A stretch of DNA of 64,000 nucleotides. It comes from a virus. Below are positions 23,728 to 31,824 of this stretch, one piece after another. The notes below the pieces were generated by a model. The model was not told the DNA's origin and searched no databases. It saw nothing but the letters and a program-made list of their open reading frames with translations. The position numbers were made by a program, and so were the translations under genes. The stretch is taken from positions 41,490 through 105,489 of the IMG/VR virus record IMGVR_UViG_3300027895_000005; one strand, 5' to 3'. Numbering within the stretch: position 1 is the stretch's first letter; each line of letters begins with the position of its first letter.

Positions 23728-23967
23728 ATGAAACGCTCTAGCAGACTGATGGCCCACGCCGCGGCTCTCATCGTACAGTCCGAAGCGTTGCAAAAAATCA
23801 AGGCCGGCGTGAACGATGACCTTGCCGGCACGGATATCGATGGGCGTGAAATCCGCACGATGCTCAACGAGCTCGCGCACGGCAACAGGCTCGCCGGACG
23901 CGAAATCATGGAACTCGTGGCGATGAACCGCACGAAACTGGACACGGTCGCAACGGCCGCATCGTGA
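23728..23967 (+). CDS. Small helical hypothetical protein
   Basis: 79 residues (MKRSSRLMAHAAALIVQSEA...), two or three helices with 'GTDIDGREIRTMLNELAHGN' in the middle. Strong ribosome site (CGGAAGGAATCGCC) before ATG. Not recognised. Confidence 0.65.
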   Translation: MKRSSRLMAHAAALIVQSEALQKIKAGVNDDLAGTDIDGREIRTMLNELAHGNRLAGREIMELVAMNRTKLDTVATAAS

Positions 23968-24162
23968 AGCCACTCCCCTCGGCGGCCCCCTCGGCTTCGC
24001 TTCTTCCCGAGGACGTCGGCTTGTTGCCGACCGGACGCCGTTCATCACGCCTGAAACCTTTTATCGGTGGGGTTCCGGGTGACTGACCCTCGGTTTTCTT
24101 CGTGCCGAGGACGACGATCCGCCCGCCCGAGGGGGTGCGACAACAGAGGAGGGTTGACATCG

Positions 24163-24378
24163 GTGACCTACGATGAAGCCGTCGAGGCGGTCGGCAAGGA
24201 ACTCTACGGGGACTACCTCGACTCCGGGAACAGGCTGCGGCTGAACATCGAGCGACTGAATGCGAAGGGTGTCGAGCTGGCAACTGGCAGAGCCAGGACG
24301 GATAGAGGCAGGTGGATGGAGAACTTCAGGGAACGTAAGTACTTGCATGACAGGATCTGGCAGAAGGTGGACACATAA
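24163..24378 (+). CDS. Small hypothetical protein
   Basis: 71 residues from GTG 24163, chosen because GAGGAGGG lies about 8 bases upstream; a TTG at 24154 is too close. It reads as two charged helices (VTYDEAVEAVGKELYGDYLD ... MENFRERKYLHDRIWQKVDT). Its TAA overlaps the next ATG. Confidence 0.6.
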   Translation: MTYDEAVEAVGKELYGDYLDSGNRLRLNIERLNAKGVELATGRARTDRGRWMENFRERKYLHDRIWQKVDT

Positions 24379-24644
24379 TGCCGACGAAACGAGACGCCGA
24401 ACTCGCCGCCATCGTCTCCGAAGCGGACGCCCTCGCCCAGACAGTCCGATTGCTCGGCCAACGCGCCGAGGACGCCTACGCTGGCGTCGTCTCGGAACTG
24501 GACAGCGCATGGCCGTACCTCACGGAGTACGCCGCCCGCGACGCAACAGGCGCGCTCGTCAAGATGGCGGCGCATTGCCGCAGTGCGTTGCGCGACCACG
24601 CCGAGGCGCTGGCTGCGGCGCCTGACCTGCCCGACCCAAGGTGA
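24378..24644 (+). CDS. Helical hypothetical protein
   Basis: 88 residues, Ala-rich helices throughout (MPTKRDAELAAIVSEADALA ... ALVKMAAHCRSALRDHAEAL). Could form a helical bundle or coiled coil. No family identified. Confidence 0.62.
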   Translation: MPTKRDAELAAIVSEADALAQTVRLLGQRAEDAYAGVVSELDSAWPYLTEYAARDATGALVKMAAHCRSALRDHAEALAAAPDLPDPR

Positions 24645-24647
24645 ACC

Positions 24648-24797
24648 ATGCACGAAGCACTGATCCGCGAATTGTGGGAATACCTCACCGGCGCGCTCTG
24701 GGGTGTGATAACCGAAGACGAAGCGGCGGCGGAGGGCGAGCAAATGCATAGCCTCTACCTCCGGGTCAAAGCGGTACTGGAGCCCGACGCGAAGTAG
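24648..24797 (+). CDS. Very small hypothetical protein
   Basis: 49 residues (MHEALIRELWEYLTGALWGV...), an acidic amphipathic protein four bases after the previous stop. Codon use resembles its neighbours. Function unknown. Confidence 0.5.
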   Translation: MHEALIRELWEYLTGALWGVITEDEAAAEGEQMHSLYLRVKAVLEPDAK

Positions 24798-24800
24798 GCG

Positions 24801-24899
24801 GTGAACGAGGGATCGCCCCATACAGGCGCACCAGAGGCGTCGGCGTGGAAGGTGCGCGCCGAGACGGTGGACGGTGTGAGACATAGGAGACGACCTTGA
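24801..24899 (+). CDS. Possible 32-residue leader peptide
   Basis: GTG 24801 to TGA 24899, three bases after the previous stop and overlapping the TTG start of the ParB gene (TTGA). Little sequence evidence beyond its spacing; it may simply couple translation of the downstream ParB-like protein. Confidence 0.35.
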   Translation: MNEGSPHTGAPEASAWKVRAETVDGVRHRRRP

Positions 24900-25741
24900 G
24901 CATCACAGAACTAGAAATCCATCCAGCCGCCGACATATTTCCGCTCGACGCGGAGACCATCGACGAGTTGGCGGCGGACATCAAGGAGTACGGCCAGCAG
25001 GTCTACATCGAGACGCTCGACGGCAAGATCATCGACGGCCGGCGGCGCTACCTCGCTTGCTGCAAGATCAGCTTGACGCCGAAGATTCGCGCAGTGACGG
25101 TCGCCGATCCAATCGCCCACGTTGTTTCGCTCAACCTCCACCGTAGACACCTGACCCCGGGGCAACGAGCAATGGCCGCAGCAAAGGCAAAGGAGTTGGG
25201 GGACAAACTCCGAGAGGAAGCCAAGGAAAGGCAGACAGCGGCAGCAGCGAGCGGCGGAAGATCGTCGGGCGCGACACGGCGCGGTGAAACAAAGGTTCCG
25301 GCACAGGTGCCGGAACCTTTGGGTGGCGACACCCGGGACAAGATCGGAACTCTCTTCGGCGTGGGTGGACGAAGTGTTGACTATGCAGCAAATGTTCTGG
25401 AGTTAGCCGAGCCGGAAATCATCCAAGCCGTCGAAGAGGGGCACATGGGCGTCCGTACCGCGGCTGCCTTGGCTACCGAATCTCCTGAGAAGCAACGGGA
25501 GGAAGCAGCCAAGCCAAGGCCGCAACGGAAGGGGAAAGCCAAGGACAAGGCCAAAGAAAACACGAACGGGGATGCGCCCGCACGCGACAAGGGCGAAGAA
25601 GAACAACCCCGAGAGATCAAGGGCGTGGGAGTGTTCCGCGCACAGGAAGCAGTGAACGCCTTGACCCGGATTCCAAAAAACGATCCCTTACGGAAGCGTG
25701 GCTTCCAGATCGTAACGGATTGGATCAAGGCCAATAAGTGA
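24896..25741 (+). CDS. ParB/Spo0J-like protein
   Basis: 281 residues, TTG start 24896 with AGGAGA upstream. N-terminal ParB domain: 'IHPAADIFPLDAETIDELAA', D47-G-R-R-R-Y52 (the nucleotide-binding arginine patch) and 'VSLNLHRRHLTPGQRAMAAA'. Middle HTH-like helices 'DKIGTLFGVGGRSVDYAANV', then a Lys/Glu-rich linker and a C-terminal segment. ParB proteins bind parS-like palindromes and act in partition or as phage regulators or nucleases. Notably, a 32-bp palindrome lies inside this gene. A ParA partner was not seen in the window. Confidence 0.85.
   Translation: MSITELEIHPAADIFPLDAETIDELAADIKEYGQQVYIETLDGKIIDGRRRYLACCKISLTPKIRAVTVADPIAHVVSLNLHRRHLTPGQRAMAAAKAKELGDKLREEAKERQTAAAASGGRSSGATRRGETKVPAQVPEPLGGDTRDKIGTLFGVGGRSVDYAANVLELAEPEIIQAVEEGHMGVRTAAALATESPEKQREEAAKPRPQRKGKAKDKAKENTNGDAPARDKGEEEQPREIKGVGVFRAQEAVNALTRIPKNDPLRKRGFQIVTDWIKANK
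25290..25321. repeat. 32-bp near-perfect palindrome inside the ParB-like gene
   Basis: Arms of 15 bp (25290-25304 and 25307-25321) are exact inverse complements around the 2-base centre AG. Core half-site: AAAGGTTCCGGCAC. It lies in the linker-coding part of the ParB-like gene, where coding pressure is low. Candidate ParB binding site (parS-like) or an mRNA hairpin. Confidence 0.8.
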
Positions 25742-25751
25742 GGTTTGTGAG

Positions 25752-26567
25752 ATGGCTTTCAAGATTCAGACGACCAAGGACTACCGCCTCTTCCAGAGGC
25801 ACAGCAACGAGAATCGTTGCCTGAACATGAAGAAGCACAAGAAACTGATGGAGTCCATGAAGCTCTACGGTTTCCTGGCGTGCTTCCCGATTGTGGTCTG
25901 TGAGGACAACTCCGTACTGGTCATCAAGGACGGACAGCATCGGCACATGATCGCCGAATCCCTCGGTCTGCCCATCCATTACGTCATCGTCAAGGAAGAC
26001 TTCGACATTGCCATCGTGAACAGTGCCGCCAAGACGTGGCAACTCATCGACTACGCGGAAAAACACGCAGCCAACGGGAAGAACGACTACCGCGAAGGGT
26101 TGGACTTCTCCCAGACACATGGACTCCCCATCGGGACCGCCTTCTCGCTCCTGGCGGGAACGACCTCGTTCGGCAACTTCCAGGCGGCATTCATCGACGG
26201 CAACTTCAAGGTCAAGGACAGGAAATGGGCTGAGTCTGTTGCCTCCCTCTACGGCCCCATGTCCGGACTCTCCCCGTCTCTGCGTAACGCCCGCTTCACC
26301 GAGGCGTGTATGGCGGTTTGCCGCACCGACGGGTTCGATCTTCGCAGGATGCTTCGCTGCGCCGAACGGTGTCGGGAACTCCTCGTCAGCTATTCGACGA
26401 AGGATGCCTACCTCGAAATGCTGGAGAAGGTCTACAACTTCGGTCAGAAGAACCTCATTGGCCTGAAATCTCTCGCCCAGATGGCCATGAGAACCCGCAA
26501 CGCCGCAGTCACGCCGCCCCAACGCAAGAAAAAGAGCGACGACTCGGCCAGTGAGGCAACAGCGTAG
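25752..26567 (+). CDS. ParB-like (Srx-fold) protein, second copy
   Basis: 271 residues. 'NRCLNMKKHKKLMESMKLYG', 'FLACFPIVVCEDNSVLVIKD' and G61-Q-H-R-H65 make the ParB/sulfiredoxin-fold core of many phage ParB-like proteins; the C-terminal two thirds are helical and end in a Lys-rich tail. It directly follows the first ParB-like gene but the sequences differ outside the core. Probably a DNA-binding or nuclease-type accessory protein rather than a partition protein. Confidence 0.8.
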   Translation: MAFKIQTTKDYRLFQRHSNENRCLNMKKHKKLMESMKLYGFLACFPIVVCEDNSVLVIKDGQHRHMIAESLGLPIHYVIVKEDFDIAIVNSAAKTWQLIDYAEKHAANGKNDYREGLDFSQTHGLPIGTAFSLLAGTTSFGNFQAAFIDGNFKVKDRKWAESVASLYGPMSGLSPSLRNARFTEACMAVCRTDGFDLRRMLRCAERCRELLVSYSTKDAYLEMLEKVYNFGQKNLIGLKSLAQMAMRTRNAAVTPPQRKKKSDDSASEATA

Positions 26568-26643
26568 TTAACGCGCTTGCGCCGCTGGACCCCACGGCAG
26601 GGACCACCCGGCGGCGTGTGACTCGCCCATCAAGGAGACCAAC

Positions 26644-26862
26644 ATGACGCGAGACGAACATCTGGCCTGGGCAAAGCGGCGGGCGCTGGAATACCTGCCG
26701 CACAACCCACGGAACGCCTTCACATCGATGATCAGCGACCTGCGCAAGCACCCGGAACTGGTGGATCACACTGCGATCATGATGGGGGTCGGGCTGATGA
26801 TGGTTCCCGGATGGATCGACAACGTCGGCGAGGTTCGACGGTTCGTCGAGGGATTCAACTGA
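26644..26862 (+). CDS. Small conserved-looking phage protein
   Basis: 72 residues (MTRDEHLAWAKRRALEYLPH ... FTSMISDLRKHPELVDHTAI ... NVGEVRRFVEGFN), all helical. This pattern is frequent in phage accessory regions. Preceded by AAGGAGACC. Function unknown. Confidence 0.7.
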   Translation: MTRDEHLAWAKRRALEYLPHNPRNAFTSMISDLRKHPELVDHTAIMMGVGLMMVPGWIDNVGEVRRFVEGFN

Positions 26863-26889
26863 CACCATCGCCCCTCAAGGAGGAACCCC

Positions 26890-27048
26890 ATGCGATGGAT
26901 ACCGCTTACTCTGGGAATCGCCCTCGGCCTGCTGCACGTCGCCCTTGTGGTCAACGAGTACGGCTGGCTGGCTGTGGTCATGAACGTGATTCTCGGCCGC
27001 TTCGCCCCGGAGCAGTTCGACGCAAGTACTCAGGAGGATCTGGCATGA
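26890..27048 (+). CDS. Small membrane protein
   Basis: 52 residues. A hydrophobic N-terminal span (MRWIPLTLGIALGLLHVALV) continues into a second apolar stretch (GWLAVVMNVILG), then a polar tail. AAGGAGG precedes ATG. Its stop overlaps the next ATG. Likely inner-membrane; role unknown. Confidence 0.65.
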   Translation: MRWIPLTLGIALGLLHVALVVNEYGWLAVVMNVILGRFAPEQFDASTQEDLA

Positions 27049-27413
27049 GGAAGACCCGTGGACCGTGGACCGCCGCAGAAGACCGACTGCTGGACGACCT
27101 GCACGCACAAGGACACCCGCTCAAGAAGATAGCCAGGCGTATCGGCCGCAGCATCCACAGCGTGAAGACGCGCCGCAGTCGCCGCGAGTTCGCAAGCGTC
27201 ATCGACGACAGGTTGCGGTCGCTGCTGACCAGTCCACACACCATCCCCGATGTGATGGCCACGACCGGACTGAGCAAGCGCGCCGTTGGCATCGCCAAGC
27301 AGCGCCTGCGGTTGGCCGGCGTTCCCGTGCTGCCGGCGACGTGGGCCGACAGCAGCGGCAGGATCTATCAAGGACCGTCCAACGCCCTGGCACTCCAGGA
27401 GGCCACACCATGA
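27045..27413 (+). CDS. Myb/GcrA-like HTH protein
   Basis: 122 residues from ATG 27045. 'MRKTRGPWTAAEDRLLDDLH' and 'GHPLKKIARRIGRSIHSVKT' form a SANT/Myb-like or GcrA-type helix-turn-helix; a second HTH-like unit follows ('TIPDVMATTGLSKRAVGIAK'). A DNA-binding regulator is likely. ATGA coupling on both sides. Confidence 0.75.
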   Translation: MRKTRGPWTAAEDRLLDDLHAQGHPLKKIARRIGRSIHSVKTRRSRREFASVIDDRLRSLLTSPHTIPDVMATTGLSKRAVGIAKQRLRLAGVPVLPATWADSSGRIYQGPSNALALQEATP

Positions 27414-27547
27414 CTATGCACGCACGCAACGCCCAGCGGCACGCCCGGCACAAGGGCCGCGAACGCAGGTCCGCACGGCACAGTCGCCGCGAACGGCACG
27501 CCTACCACGTGGCGCTGCAACAGGCGGCGATGATCCTGCAGCGATGA
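27410..27547 (+). CDS. Very basic Arg/His-rich small protein
   Basis: 45 residues, about 40% Arg/His (MTMHARNAQRHARHKGRERR ...). It overlaps the previous stop. Such a composition would bind nucleic acid; alternatively it could be a low-value frame, but the ATGA coupling and AGGAGG ribosome site support translation. Confidence 0.5.
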   Translation: MTMHARNAQRHARHKGRERRSARHSRRERHAYHVALQQAAMILQR

Positions 27548-27659
27548 ACGATCTTCCCCTCTCCCGGCGGATGTGGCGCTCGTTGCGCCTGTTCCCCTGT
27601 GGCTGAGATCTCCACGAGGCACCGGGGGAGGGGTTTTCTGGAGACCGCGAGGGCAAGTC

Positions 27660-27884
27660 ATGCCGTTGACGAAGGCCGCGAAAGCCAGACGCACCTGCCG
27701 CCGCAAGAGGGGCAAGGGCAACTTCTACTGGACCGCACGCGCCGCCAGGGGTGCGGCGCGGTCCATGAACAGCAGGAACGGCACAGCGGTCGAAGCGTTT
27801 CATTGTCCCCACTGCCAGATGTGGCACATCGGGACGCCTGTTTCGAGCAACCAACCGGGGCAACCTGGACGCACCGAGGAGTAG
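27660..27884 (+). CDS. Small basic zinc-finger-like protein
   Basis: 74 residues from ATG 27660. A basic N-terminal half (LTKAAKARRTCRRKRGKGNF) is followed by 'AFHCPHCQMWHIG', a C-x-x-C plus distal His site. Such proteins are widespread in phages and may bind RNA or DNA. 110 bases upstream carry only a 20-codon frame. Confidence 0.65.
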   Translation: MPLTKAAKARRTCRRKRGKGNFYWTARAARGAARSMNSRNGTAVEAFHCPHCQMWHIGTPVSSNQPGQPGRTEE

Positions 27885-27918
27885 CACACGATGGACGCAA
27901 CGACGAGAGACAAGTACC

Positions 27919-28152
27919 ATGAACGGCATGGCGAAGAAGAAAGCCACCCCTGCGCAGCCGGTCAACCCGTGGCCGGCGCGGTTAAAGGCACTCCGCGAGT
28001 TCTACGACGACATGTCGCAGACCGACGCGGCGGCGAAAGTGCGCGTTCCCATCGGAACGTGGCGCAACTGGGAGCAGGGCCGACGCCCACTTCCGGATCA
28101 CGTCACGCTTCTACTCGAGCTTACCTTCCCCGAATTCTTCCGAATCAGCTAA
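27919..28152 (+). CDS. XRE-family HTH regulator
   Basis: 77 residues. 'WPARLKALREFYDDMSQTDA' and 'AAKVRVPIGTWRNWEQGRRP' form a C1/Cro-type helix-turn-helix ending in W-E-Q-G-R-R. It ends just before a promoter overlaid by three palindromes (28154-28217), so it probably controls that promoter and hence the replication genes downstream. ATG 27919 or 27928. Confidence 0.82.
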   Translation: MNGMAKKKATPAQPVNPWPARLKALREFYDDMSQTDAAAKVRVPIGTWRNWEQGRRPLPDHVTLLLELTFPEFFRIS

Positions 28153-28153
28153 C

Positions 28154-28217
28154 TACGCCATTGACGTACCATTTACAGACGTGTAATATCACGTCTGTCA
28201 AGTACGCCACTGGCGTA
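28154..28217 (+). promoter_or_regulatory. Operator-covered promoter for replication genes
   Basis: TTGACG (28161-28166), 17-bp spacer, TAATAT (28184-28189). The -10 lies in the centre of a 24-bp inverted repeat (ACAGACGTG at 28175-28183, CACGTCTGT at 28190-28198). The -35 overlaps TACGCCATTGACGTA (28154-28168), a one-mismatch version of the perfect palindrome TACGCCACTGGCGTA at 28203-28217. This arrangement implies tight repression by the adjacent XRE protein. Confidence 0.8.
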
Positions 28218-28278
28218 TAGTTCTACTAACAGGATGGGAACATATTTCCCATCCTCACCGACAACACGGAGGCGCATC

Positions 28279-28689
28279 ATGTCCGATCTGAACGACCTGG
28301 CCGACCGAACGAGCGGCATCATCGACGCCATTACCGGCGGCATCCTGAGCAGCGCCGAAGCTGCGGCCGAGCGCATCCAACTCGCCGCAGAAGTGGCGAA
28401 GATCAACACCCGTATGGAGGCATTCGGTTCCGTGCTGGAGACGATCGAGGCCCGCAAGCAGGCGCTGGAGGCGAAACTCGAAACTGCCGGACCGACGATG
28501 AAGAAACTCATCGGCAGGCAACTTGAACTTTTGACGGCGCAGGAAACGAGCCTGCTGGAGCGCGTCGGCGTGACTGCGGAACCGGAGAAGCCGCGACTGA
28601 CCGCACGTCGGGCCAGCGGACAGCGACAGGAAACTCTCCCGGTGAACGGCGCGGCCGCTGCCGTTCACGGCGAAGACGTTCCCTTTTGA
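28279..28689 (+). CDS. Helical protein with SSB-like acidic tail
   Basis: 136 residues from ATG 28279. Long helices (FGSVLETIEARKQALEAKLE) and a basic linker, ending in '...AAVHGEDVPF'. The final acidic-D-x-P-F resembles the C-terminal tip by which single-stranded-DNA-binding proteins recruit partners. First gene after the regulated promoter, and two genes before another protein with the same type of tail. Likely a replication accessory protein. Confidence 0.68.
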   Translation: MSDLNDLADRTSGIIDAITGGILSSAEAAAERIQLAAEVAKINTRMEAFGSVLETIEARKQALEAKLETAGPTMKKLIGRQLELLTAQETSLLERVGVTAEPEKPRLTARRASGQRQETLPVNGAAAAVHGEDVPF

Positions 28690-28712
28690 TCCTGTCCCGG
28701 CCGGAGGATTCA

Positions 28713-28922
28713 ATGGCGAGCATCTTCAAGCTTGTCGCTCGCAACTACCACGGCCCGCGCCCGGTGTGGGATCTTCCCTGGCTCAAGATGGAGGAACCTT
28801 GTCAGCAATGCGGCGTTACGGAACTGTACCGCCGCAACATCTACCGCCGCTGCTACGCATGCGGATGGTCCAATGAAACGACCCATGTGATGTTCGACTC
28901 AAGGCAGGTATTTCCCGATTAA
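28713..28922 (+). CDS. Small zinc-ribbon protein
   Basis: 69 residues from ATG 28713 (CCGGAGG upstream). C-Q-Q-C (30-33) and C-Y-A-C (47-50) form a zinc ribbon between aromatic segments. Sits between two SSB-like-tailed proteins in the replication operon; could bind single-stranded DNA, but no direct evidence. Confidence 0.68.
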   Translation: MASIFKLVARNYHGPRPVWDLPWLKMEEPCQQCGVTELYRRNIYRRCYACGWSNETTHVMFDSRQVFPD

Positions 28923-28941
28923 CCATAGGTAAAGGTGAATT

Positions 28942-29586
28942 ATGTCTGTGTGGAAGCAGAAAGCAAGCAAGAGCGAGGACGCCGAATACGAGATTCCCCC
29001 CGCCGGGAATCACGCCGCCGTCTGTATCGCCCTCATCGACCTCGGTACTCACACCGATGAGTACCCCGGCAAGGAACCGCGCGACGTCCGCAAGATTCTC
29101 ATTGCGTGGGAACTCACCGACGAGCAGAAGAAGGACGGCAAGAACTTCGTCGTCGGCAGGGACTACACCCTGTCCATGCACGAGAAGGCTGCACTTCGGA
29201 TTCTCGTCAAGGGATGGCGCGGTAAAGATCTCGGCGACGGAGAGGAATTCGACATCCTCAAACTGCTCAAGCAAAAGTGCCAGGTCAACCTGACGCACAA
29301 GCAGAACGCGGCCAAGACCTCGACCTATGCCCGCGTCGAAAGCGTCTCGGCACCGATCAAGGGATTGAAGGTTCCCGACGCCACCCTCGACGCGATTGCA
29401 TGGGAGATCGAAGGCGGCAGCGAGTTCCCGCTTGCCGAGTGGATTCCTCGCGTCTACGGCCAGCCCGCCCTCGACTATGTGAAGGAATCGCCCGAGTGGA
29501 AGGCGCGGAGCGGCGAGGTCGCAGGGAAAGGCGAAGGCGAGCTGGTCGGAACCGCGACGAATGCGGCCGACGAAACGCCCTTTTAG
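28942..29586 (+). CDS. Putative phage ssDNA-binding protein
   Basis: 214 residues. Beta-rich core with alternating strands (NHAAVCIALIDLGTHTDEYP ... RKILIAWELTD ... NFVVGRDYTLSMHEKAALRI ... CQVNLTHKQN ... TYARVESVSAP) as in phage OB-fold-like or DUF669-like DNA-binding proteins, and a flexible tail ending 'NAADETPF', an SSB-type acidic tip. It lies immediately upstream of the primase-helicase. The SSB role is inferred from tail and position. Confidence 0.72.
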   Translation: MSVWKQKASKSEDAEYEIPPAGNHAAVCIALIDLGTHTDEYPGKEPRDVRKILIAWELTDEQKKDGKNFVVGRDYTLSMHEKAALRILVKGWRGKDLGDGEEFDILKLLKQKCQVNLTHKQNAAKTSTYARVESVSAPIKGLKVPDATLDAIAWEIEGGSEFPLAEWIPRVYGQPALDYVKESPEWKARSGEVAGKGEGELVGTATNAADETPF

Positions 29587-29637
29587 GACAGGGATTGTTT
29601 CGCCTACTCCGTTCTGAGCAACAAAGGTCGGTTCAGC

Positions 29638-31821
29638 ATGGCCAGCATGTGGAAAGTCAAGGTTGACCAATCAACGGAGCCCTCCCCGGCAATCGACGCC
29701 GGGGAGGTGCGCCGGGCCATGTCGCTCTTTGCCGACCATGAGCATGGAACGGAGTTTCGCGCCATCCCTCTCGCTGACGGACCCCCGCTCTCTCGGGTTC
29801 GTCAAGCAAGGGACATCGACGCCCTCATTCGCAGCGCCCGGGCCATCGCCAAGGGCAACACGCTTTACTTCGTGCTGAACCCGGTTCGCGCCAACCTAGT
29901 CAAGGCCGCCGAGGATTCCGACGTCGTCTGTCGCATGTGGTCGTTCATCGATATCGACCCTGCCAAGGCTGACGGCGTCAAGGTCAGCGCCACCAACGAG
30001 GAGAAGGCACAAGCGAGGGCGCTCGCCGACGAGGTGGACGCATTCCTTTCCGGCGAGGGTTTCTCCGAATCCGTTCTCGTGGACAGCGGCAACGGCTGGT
30101 ATCTCATCCACCGTGTGGAGATGCCAAACACAGAGGAGTCACGGTCTTTGATGCAACGTTTTCTCGTTACGCTGTCGTCGCGATACACCGGGACGCGCGG
30201 CAAGATCGACACTTCGGTCTATAACGCCAGCCGTCTGGCGAAATTGCCAGGAACGTGGGCGCGAAAGGGGCCGAATGCCACGGACCGACCGCATCGCATG
30301 GCGAGAATCGTCCGCATACCCCAGACCATCGCTCCGGTTCCCGCCGAGGCGTTTTTGCGAATCGCCGGGGAGGAACCCCCGGCAACGTCCACGCTCCGCG
30401 TCTTCGCCCCATCTTCCGGCGCCCCCTACGGGGCCAAGGCGATGGCCGGCGAAATCGGCCGCATCCTTCTGGCGCCAGAAGGAGAGCGGAACAACACCTA
30501 CTTCAAGGCATGCGCCAACCTCGCTGAGCTGGTTGCCGGTGGTTCCCTTGACGAGTCGGAGATGCGCTCCCAGATGCTTCTCGCCGCTGGACGTATCGGC
30601 CTGGAGTCGCAGGAGTCAATCGCCACGCTCGAGAGCGCTATCAAGGCCGGTTCGCGCAACCCCCGCCGGCCTCCCGATCCAAATCATGTAAACGGCAAGA
30701 CGCCCAGCGGCAAAACGGTCAAGGTTGACGGTCAACCACCCTGGAAGGTCACCTACGACGACAACACCCTTGCTGAGGGAACGCCTGACAAGGTACTCGA
30801 CGGCATCACCCTGGAAGACGGACCGCACACCAAGCTTTTTGAGTTGCGGACAATGGGCTCCCTTCTCGCCAAGAAGTTCCCCGAACCGACGTGGGTTATT
30901 CCCGGAATCATGAGTGAGGGGCTGAACTTGCTGGCCGGAGCCCCCAAGATGGGCAAGTCAATGCTTGCCCTTAACCTCGCCCTAACCATTGCCGGCGGCG
31001 GCATGGCGCTTGGAAACATTCCCGTTGATCCGGCCGACGTTCTCTATCTCAGCCTTGAAGACAAACAGCGCCGCGTCCAGGCGCGGGCTATCAAGATGCT
31101 CAAGGCTATCGACCCGAAGTTTCACGACAGTATCCGCAAGCGACTAACTATTGCCACCAACTGGCCCAGGCAGGACGACGGCGGCCTTCAACTCCTCGAG
31201 TTGTGGTGTCGGCAAGTCAAGAGTCCCGGTCTGGTCATCATCGACGTGTGGAACCGATTCTCGCCGAAGCAGGACGGACGCCGCTCCGGTTACTCGCAGG
31301 ACAGCGACGACCTCGGTCAGGTCAAATCGTTCAGCGACAAGCGATCCCTCGCCAGCCTCGTCGTTCATCACACGCGCAAACCAGGCGCCGGGAAGGAGGA
31401 CCAGGATTATGTTCTCGAGGTGTCCGGGACCAGCGGCATCACCGGAGCCGCTGACGGGATCATGGTCCTCCTCCGCGCCCGCCAGGAGGAGCAAGCCCAT
31501 TTCCATATCGTGGGACGCGACGTCGAAGAGCGTGAACTCGTTCTCGAGTTCGATGCCGATCATCTCACCTGGAAGAACCTCGGCAGCGCCGCCGACCACC
31601 TCAAAGGGGAGGTTCAGCAGGCCATCGTCCGCTTCCTCCGCACCCGCGGCGAGATCGGCGCTTCCGCCCCAGAGATTGCCGAGGCGGTCAAGCAGAAGGC
31701 GAACAGCGTCCGGCAGGCGCTCAACCGACTCCTTGCCGACCGGGTCGTTTTCAAGCGCGGCAACCTCTGGCGGTATCCCTTCGATGAAGACGGCGGCGAG
31801 CGCGACGAGATCACCTTATAG
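29638..31821 (+). CDS. Primase-helicase replication protein
   Basis: 727 residues. The N-terminal half resembles an archaeo-eukaryotic-type primase domain: catalytic-like F-I-D105-I-D107, a later 'SGNGWYLIHRV' and 'KIDTSVYNASRLAKLPGTWA'. The C-terminal half is a RepA/AAA_25 ATPase: Walker A G434-A-P-K-M-G-K-S441, Walker B L-V-I-I-D536-V, 'SLVVHHTRKPGAG' sensor, then a winged-helix end (residues about 650-715). It should unwind and prime at the origin; the iteron cluster starts right at its stop codon. Confidence 0.88.
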   Translation: MASMWKVKVDQSTEPSPAIDAGEVRRAMSLFADHEHGTEFRAIPLADGPPLSRVRQARDIDALIRSARAIAKGNTLYFVLNPVRANLVKAAEDSDVVCRMWSFIDIDPAKADGVKVSATNEEKAQARALADEVDAFLSGEGFSESVLVDSGNGWYLIHRVEMPNTEESRSLMQRFLVTLSSRYTGTRGKIDTSVYNASRLAKLPGTWARKGPNATDRPHRMARIVRIPQTIAPVPAEAFLRIAGEEPPATSTLRVFAPSSGAPYGAKAMAGEIGRILLAPEGERNNTYFKACANLAELVAGGSLDESEMRSQMLLAAGRIGLESQESIATLESAIKAGSRNPRRPPDPNHVNGKTPSGKTVKVDGQPPWKVTYDDNTLAEGTPDKVLDGITLEDGPHTKLFELRTMGSLLAKKFPEPTWVIPGIMSEGLNLLAGAPKMGKSMLALNLALTIAGGGMALGNIPVDPADVLYLSLEDKQRRVQARAIKMLKAIDPKFHDSIRKRLTIATNWPRQDDGGLQLLELWCRQVKSPGLVIIDVWNRFSPKQDGRRSGYSQDSDDLGQVKSFSDKRSLASLVVHHTRKPGAGKEDQDYVLEVSGTSGITGAADGIMVLLRARQEEQAHFHIVGRDVEERELVLEFDADHLTWKNLGSAADHLKGEVQQAIVRFLRTRGEIGASAPEIAEAVKQKANSVRQALNRLLADRVVFKRGNLWRYPFDEDGGERDEITL

Positions 31822-31824
31822 AGT

